A stretch of DNA of 64,000 nt, taken from NCBI RefSeq assembly GCF_000208745.1, contig NC_030853.1:3762586-3826585 (forward strand), in the 5' to 3' direction. Every line of letters begins with the position of its first letter. Position 1 is the first letter of the stretch. This document shows positions 58,425 to 64,000 of this stretch, piece by piece. This stretch comes from Theobroma cacao. Its lineage: Eukaryota > Streptophyta > Magnoliopsida > Malvales > Malvaceae. The translations under genes were made by a program, and so were the position numbers. The notes below the pieces were generated by a model that saw only the letters and a program-made list of their open reading frames with translations, was not told the origin of the DNA and did not search any database.

Positions 58425-58680
58425 ATTAAAAAAATTTAAATAAAGTTTTATATTTTTATTGCTTTCAATGTGGTTTTTTTTTTTTACCTTGATTCAAATG
58501 CGTCTTTATCATTAATAGTTGATTAATTGTCTTAATTCAAAATGTCAATTATCTTTTTATTTAAAAGTCATCAATTATCTTTTTATGTCACATAACATTG
58601 ATATGACATGTTAATATGTTATATTGAATGGTAACGTGATATGCTGATATAGTATGATGATGTAGTTAATTGTAAGGGTA
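58425..58680. repeat. MITE family 1 copy E (partial)
   Basis: The left arm is recognisable (AAAAAAATTTAAATAAAGTTTT, GATTCAAATGCG, AATAGTTGATTAATTG), as is the core TTTTATGTCACATAACATTGATATGACATG. The right arm is truncated near 58680. Confidence 0.5.
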
Positions 58681-59923
58681 AGTTAACAATTATATTCTTC
58701 AAAAAAGAAGGAAATTATGGATCTTCAAAAAAAAAAAGATGGAATACTAATTTAACATTGAGATTCTTGCTAGATAGGAAATTAATTGATATATATAAAG
58801 TAAAGCAAACAATGGAAACCAGAATGGTGGCATCAGCTCTCAATTAATTTGGCTTAAGCCAAAGCATCAGAGTCAAATGTATATTCAAGAATCAAGTAAT
58901 GAAGAAGTGATTTTAGGTATCCATTTCACAACAAACTGGAAATGGGGCTTTAAGGAAAAGAAAACAACATAAAAGATGCTAAGTGATTTAGGTGAAGATA
59001 ATGATCTTGCCAACTAACTTATAATAGGACCAGGTACTAGCTGTTTTTGTCATACAAATTTAGCTGGAAGGCCGGCATTCATCATTGCCTCCAGGCTGAA
59101 AGCTGTACGTACATATATTCATTCTAATCTATATTTCCTACCTTGGGTTTTGATGCCTCTCAATAGTTCCTTTCCAGTACATTTTTGTTCATGAGGACTG
59201 AAAGATGTGGCTAGACATGTACTTTTGGTCCAAGGGAATTGAACCCAGCTCTTTAAATACTAAGATACATGTTAAATATCATTGAATTAAATATTAAAGT
59301 GTTAGAGATGAGAGATAATATTATATCTGTAATCAATTTTACCATAAAATTCAGTTATTCGAACTCAATTTGATCATAAAATTCAGTAATCCGAACGAGC
59401 CCAACTTTAATAGATGATGACCTAAACTTGATCAATACAAATCTAAAATGATTTAAATTTGTAACCACTCGAAGGAGTAACCAACGTTACTCAAACTTAA
59501 ATTGTGCATAATTTTAATTTTTTTTAGTTAAACATTAATTTGATTAAAAAAATAAATAAACAAAAATATCAATCTATTAATAAATTTAAAAGATAAGCAA
59601 AATAAAACCTCTTTCTAACTCTTGTATTACGTATAATTGTGTATTTTATTGTTCATAAAAATTATATTTTTAATTTTATTTATAAAAATATTATTTATAT
59701 TTGTATACAAATACTTTTTTTAGTAACCTCTAAATAAAATTCTAATATTTAAGAAATTAATTATTGCTTCTAATTCTTAGATTTATGGTTGACCTTGTAA
59801 GTCCTAATCATAATTCATTATAAATCTAATCAATGAATGGTAATCAAAACGTAATAACAAGCATTGCAATAAAGATGAATATATTAAATATTGTTATGAA
59901 TATATGTGTATGAATGTCCGTTA
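58681..59923. other. Intergenic stretch with a weak SINE-like fragment
   Basis: No gene was recognised. At ~59226-59290 the minus strand has ATGTATCTTAGTATTTAAAGAG then GGGTTCAATTCCC, resembling the B-box side of the SINE at 28630-28727, without a poly(A) tail. The rest is AT-rich. Confidence 0.35.
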
Positions 59924-60261
59924 TGTTATGGTTCAAGATTTCAAACTAGGTCAAATAGTCCAAATAGGCGAAACAGCTCAGCAAGCCAAACACAATACTA
60001 TAATCTGATTTGAAATCTTATAGTTGATTATGTATATCTATATTTGAAGTTAGATTAGATTGAATTAAGATTAGAATTTAATCCATCCAAATCAAATCCC
60101 TTAATATTATCTTTATCTTATAAATTCTATCTAGATATAACTTTATTAGCTTATAAATAGGTCACTCATTTCATTTGTAAATACACACTCTCGAATAAGA
60201 TCTTCTTACTCTATTAATACTTTTCTCTCATAGTTGTTCTTTTAAGTTATATTTCATAACA
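59924..60261 (+). repeat. 5' LTR of a Retrofit-like copia element (338 bp)
   Basis: Begins TGTTATGG and ends CATAACA, an inverted terminal pair. A TATA box TTATAAATAG is at 60151-60160. It is followed by CGTTATCAACAC, the phrase found just inside the 5' LTR of many Retrofit-type copia elements (AACACGTTATCAGCAC). Confidence 0.7.
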
Positions 60262-60996
60262 CGTTATCAACACTAATCTCTAATCTCTTTAGTTTTGGTA
60301 TCATTTAGTTTTCATCATCATCTCAAAGTCAAAATTTCATTTCTTCATGCTTCAAAATAATTTCAATAGTTAGTCTTTAATTTTTGCTTTTACCATATTA
60401 TGTAAGTAACTTGGTATCTCTTTGGTATTTTCATCCCTAAAAATTAACTTTAATGTGAATTTGCTACTATGTAGTATGTATTATATTTAGTCTCTTGATT
60501 TCTTGAATTGGGATGTGAATTTGCTATTATGTAGCATGTATCATATTTTATTCCTTAATTTATTAAATTGGATTGGGCATGCAAATATATATAATTGTAT
60601 CTGATCTCTTTATTTTGGCATTGGAATATGAGGTTGCTCAATACATGATTTTTTTGTTTTGAATTTTAAATATGATTATATGCTCAATATATGTAAATTT
60701 ATCTTTGATATTATGAGATTTTGCATAAGACATTACAAATTGAAAATATGAAACTGACTTTGTATGATATCTATTTTAAAACAAGTGAGAAATATTATAC
60801 TTTGGGTAATCTAAAAATATGTTTTGTTTTGGATTTTATGTTTTTTATGACTGAGCAAAATAACGAGCTACTATGGAAAAATCATGAACCTCGTTTTTTC
60901 TCTTAACTGAATGCAAAATCATTTAATAATTATGGTCACGGATGTGGAAGAGGTCATCATAATAATTGTAATTATTATGGTTACATTAATCACTAT

Positions 60997-61037
<41 letters not shown>

Positions 61038-62190
61038 TATTAATAATACATTTAACCACTAGAAGTGAAAGAATAGAAAAAGATACAAAAAAAAAGAAGA
61101 TAAAAGTGGACAAAATAAAAGGAATATAGAAAATGTCTGTCATCGATGTGGCATGAAAAACCATTAAACACGTACCTATCGTACGTTGAAACATTTTGTT
61201 AAACTTTATTAAACATCACTAAAATCTAAAAGAAGAAAAAAAAATTGAAACAAATTTTGTTCGAGATAATTTTAACCATGGCCAAGTTGATATATATAAT
61301 ACATCCAGATATTGCTGATTTTCTTGTTTACTTTGAAGGAATTGATCTTTTGATTGGTGATGAAAATATCCAATAATGAAATTTCTTAATAGTTTGTTAG
61401 TGTGTTTTAATATAACTCTATTGTGAAGATGTTTTTGTATGTTCTCATTATATTTAAATGATATGTTCGTATTATGTGTTTTAATAATAAATTCTATATT
61501 AATGTTCTCTAATGTTAACTTGCAAGTTTCTTACTATATATCTTATTTAAAAATATGGATATTCATTTGGTTGGATCTAAGATAAATGATGCAGATATAT
61601 GTCTAAAAGACAATCTACAACGCATACTATATTTAAAAACAAGAAATATTTTTTTCACTTAAAAATTGGAAGAAACTAATGCCAATACAATATTTGGTAG
61701 TACAAGATTAATTGAAAGCTTTGAAAAAGCTAAGATTTTACTACTCCGAGGAACAAAGTGTATAATAGAGGATGCATTATTTTCAATTAAGTCTCAAAGT
61801 AATTTATTAAGTTTTAAAGATATTTATTTGAATAAATATCACATAGAAACAACAAATGAAAGAAACACTTAATACTTCTATATTGCATTTATTATATCAG
61901 GTAAGAAGTGTGTGTTGGAAAAATTACCTGTTTCATTTTCTGAATTGTACTACACAAATATTAGAATAATTGAAACTCATGCTATAGTAAATAAGAAGTT
62001 TACTAATGATTTTAATGTTTGGCATGATCGATTGCGCCATCCCGAATCAATAATTATGAAAAAAATTATTAAAAATTCATGTGGTCATCCATTGAAAAAC
62101 CATACAATTTTCAATATGATGAATTTTCATGTGTTGCTTTGTGCAATTCTAAGTTTTCATCTAAAGGTAAGATGGAAATTTTTCAATAAA
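60262..62190 (+). pseudogene. Copia gag-protease-pre-integrase remnant, 3' truncated
   Basis: No continuous frame. A ~60-bp direct repeat lies at 60453-60572 in the leader. Then MTEQNNELLWKNHE (gag, ~60845-60890); a Gly/His/Asn-rich stretch with a long run of AAT codons (60988-61035) read as poly-Asn; a zinc knuckle CHRCGMKNH with a stop in place of the next residue (Trp is usual); IEDALFSIKSQSNLLSFKD (~61755-61820), close to the family's DDALFS-KS-RNLLSFKDI; LEKLPVSFSELYYTNI (~61912); and WHDRLRHPESIIMKKII (~62020-62070), the pre-integrase domain. The similarity breaks off at about 62190. Integrase, reverse transcriptase and the 3' LTR are missing. Confidence 0.8.
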
Positions 62191-64000
62191 GATGTACAAA
62201 TTGAACTATTGCTTTATGAGTTGTTTAATGATTCTTCCAAACCATGGAGTCTTAATTTATCCTCCACACAATGTTTTAATTGTAAAAGAATGATGGTTGA
62301 ATGATTGGATGAAAAAGGAAACTAAAAGAACGTATTTTTTCAAATTAAAGCATGAAAGGTTAATTCCCATGAAGCAAGGGTCGATCCTTATTGTTTTGAG
62401 GATCAAAATAACTACTAGAAGTGTCAAGAATCGACCCCAAGTAAAGGAAGGTCGATCCTTACAAGATGGAACACTTAGAATAGCTTATGAAAACTCAAGA
62501 ATCAATCTACAATGGCTGAAGGGTCGATTCTTGCAAGTTAGAATTTCAAAACAAGCTATTGGAACTTCAAGAATCAATGTCTGGAGTCAAGAAGTCGATT
62601 CTTGCAAGTTTGGGTAAAAAATAAACATTAAGAATCGATTTCTAGGAATCAATAGGCTGATTCTTGGGCTCTAGCATGGAAAAAATATAAAACCCAACTC
62701 AAACCCTAAGATTCATTTTTCACTTTTTCAGCCTTCAACTCCCCCCCAACACTATCCAAACCCTTTCCCAACCTCCCAAGACCCCATTGGACAGGGATTC
62801 ATCATTCTAACTCAAATCTAAGGTAAGATTTAACATTTTCGAGTTTAAATCTCATGGGTATGACCCGATTCTAGGATTTTACAAATTTTAGCCCATGTAT
62901 TCCATTTTTGAGTTAAGGATTTTAGGGGTTTTACTCTTCAAAGAGGTTGTGAAGGTAAGGAAAGTTAAATGTTATTCATTTTATGGATTGAATTTGAAGT
63001 TTAGAAATTTATTGGAGCTTAAAGGAAGGTTATTCAATAAATCTACTAGTTTCAAAAATGGGTTTTTGCTAGAAACTATAAACTTATGATAGGATTTATT
63101 TTGAAGGTGATAGTTAGAGCTTGAAATCATTGATGAGAAAGATTTTGGTGCCTCAAAGCTTAGGAAAGAAATATGCTTTTGGTCAAGGTGAGTGGATACA
63201 CCTCTTTAAAATACCTTGTACGATAAAGCTAAGCATGGTTTATTAAGTTATTTGACTTGCTTGATTTGAATACTTTGTTTACAATATTAAACCAAATGAT
63301 TTATTCAAATGTTTTCCAAAAAGTTTTAGAATCTATATATGTATATAAATATCAGTACTATGTATTAGTTTTCAACAAGAGAAAACAGGCCCTTCAAATG
63401 TTTTATTTCAAATACTTCAATTTTAGCATGATGATAAGTAAAAAATGTGAATGGAATTATTGATGATAATTGGATGTATGTTCCCACCTTCATCCTTGAT
63501 GGTAAACATGATGATTAAGTATATTGTGAAGAATATAATTCATGGTAAATGAGTACTTAAGTTGTTGCTATGGAAAACTAGAGGTGAACGTTTAGGTAGA
63601 GGTAGACGTTCTCACACTTAAGCGTATGATATGTTTCATATGAGAAATATTAGAACATGTAAAACACGATTCTTTGGGATAATATGTTATGTAGTTCCAT
63701 ACACCCTACAAGAAAGATTAAAGTTGTAGCATAAGTTTACATAAATTGAATATGTGTTGATGATAAATGTACGAATATGTGAAATTCTTTATGATGATGA
63801 GTGCCATGTGGTTTTTCGTACCAAATACAAATGTATATAGCCTAGGTGGGGTAGAAGTACCACATATTGTTCTTGAGTTGAGGTTGCAGGGATGGTGGTA
63901 AAAGTTCGGCTTGTGATTCCCACCTGCAATGCTCTGATAGTTTCCTAGCGCTTTCATAAGGTGTAAGGTAACATTCCACACAAGTTGATTGTGTCTAGTA
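62191..64000. repeat. LTR-like sequence with an alternating inverted-motif array
   Basis: No coding domain. Bases 62377-62660 carry about nine copies of GGTCGATTCTT or its inverse AAGAATCGACC. A TATA-like AATATAAAACCC at 62684-62695 follows, then a pyrimidine-rich leader (62700-62800) and a GGTAAG donor-like site at 62821. This order (motif array, TATA box, leader, intron-like stretch) looks like the promoter and leader of a large LTR or of a retroelement transcript. The right boundary is outside the window. Confidence 0.4.

Noticed and set aside
60919..61194. Minus-strand ORF rich in Ile
   Set aside because: Produced by the AAT microsatellite read on the opposite strand.
1..64000. tRNA, rRNA or other structural RNA genes
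   Set aside because: Only B-box-like words in SINE-like repeats were seen; no complete cloverleaf or rRNA signature was found by eye.

Overview
The window is AT-rich nuclear DNA of a dicot plant. It contains an intronless PCS1-type aspartic protease gene, an LRR receptor-like kinase with one intron, Athila-type Ty3/gypsy and several Ty1/copia retrotransposons, a PIF/Harbinger transposon with its Myb-like partner, tRNA-derived SINE-like pieces and many MITEs. The kinase sequence would suit a woody rosid, perhaps Malvaceae, but I cannot prove a species. Two runs of N (17183-17582 and 23562-23894) and one single N (20136) mark assembly joins.

Only two genes look intact, both on the minus strand: the aspartic protease (6658-7998) and the receptor kinase (exons 52135-53401 and 50274-50935). 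Almost everything else is transposon-derived or AT-rich spacer.

Layout: 1-597, the end of a gypsy-type LTR; 598-2340, unclassified retrotransposon-like DNA; 2341-6657, spacer with MITEs; 6658-8113, aspartic protease and its TATA box; 8114-16495, spacer with at least six small repeats; 16496-20761, a decayed minus-strand Ty1/copia element with a scrambled 5' end; 20762-24550, spacer, a MITE and a gapped Tourist-like element; 25150-27840, a decayed PIF/Harbinger transposase and Myb-like pair; 28178-46262, a minus-strand element carrying an envelope-like ORF with arrays of a Cla-type near-palindrome on both sides. That element is split by a 15.0-kb Athila-type element (29399-44398, 5-bp target duplication AGTAG), which is itself split by a 2,950-bp solo LTR (31132-34081, target duplication CCATT). 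Then 46263-50273, spacer; 50274-53760, receptor kinase and its leader; 53761-59923, spacer and MITEs; 59924-62190, the 5' half of a Retrofit-like Ty1/copia element; 62191-64000, an LTR-like sequence with its own alternating inverted-motif array.

The most unusual signal is that three unrelated retroelement-like sequences (28178-28625 with 45980-46262; 39474-39695; 62377-62660) each carry their own dense array of a short, imperfectly palindromic or alternately inverted motif in untranslated DNA. The other striking pattern is the decay: most nonsense codons in the dead elements can be explained as C-to-T or G-to-A changes of the codon expected from the family, as in methylated, silenced DNA.
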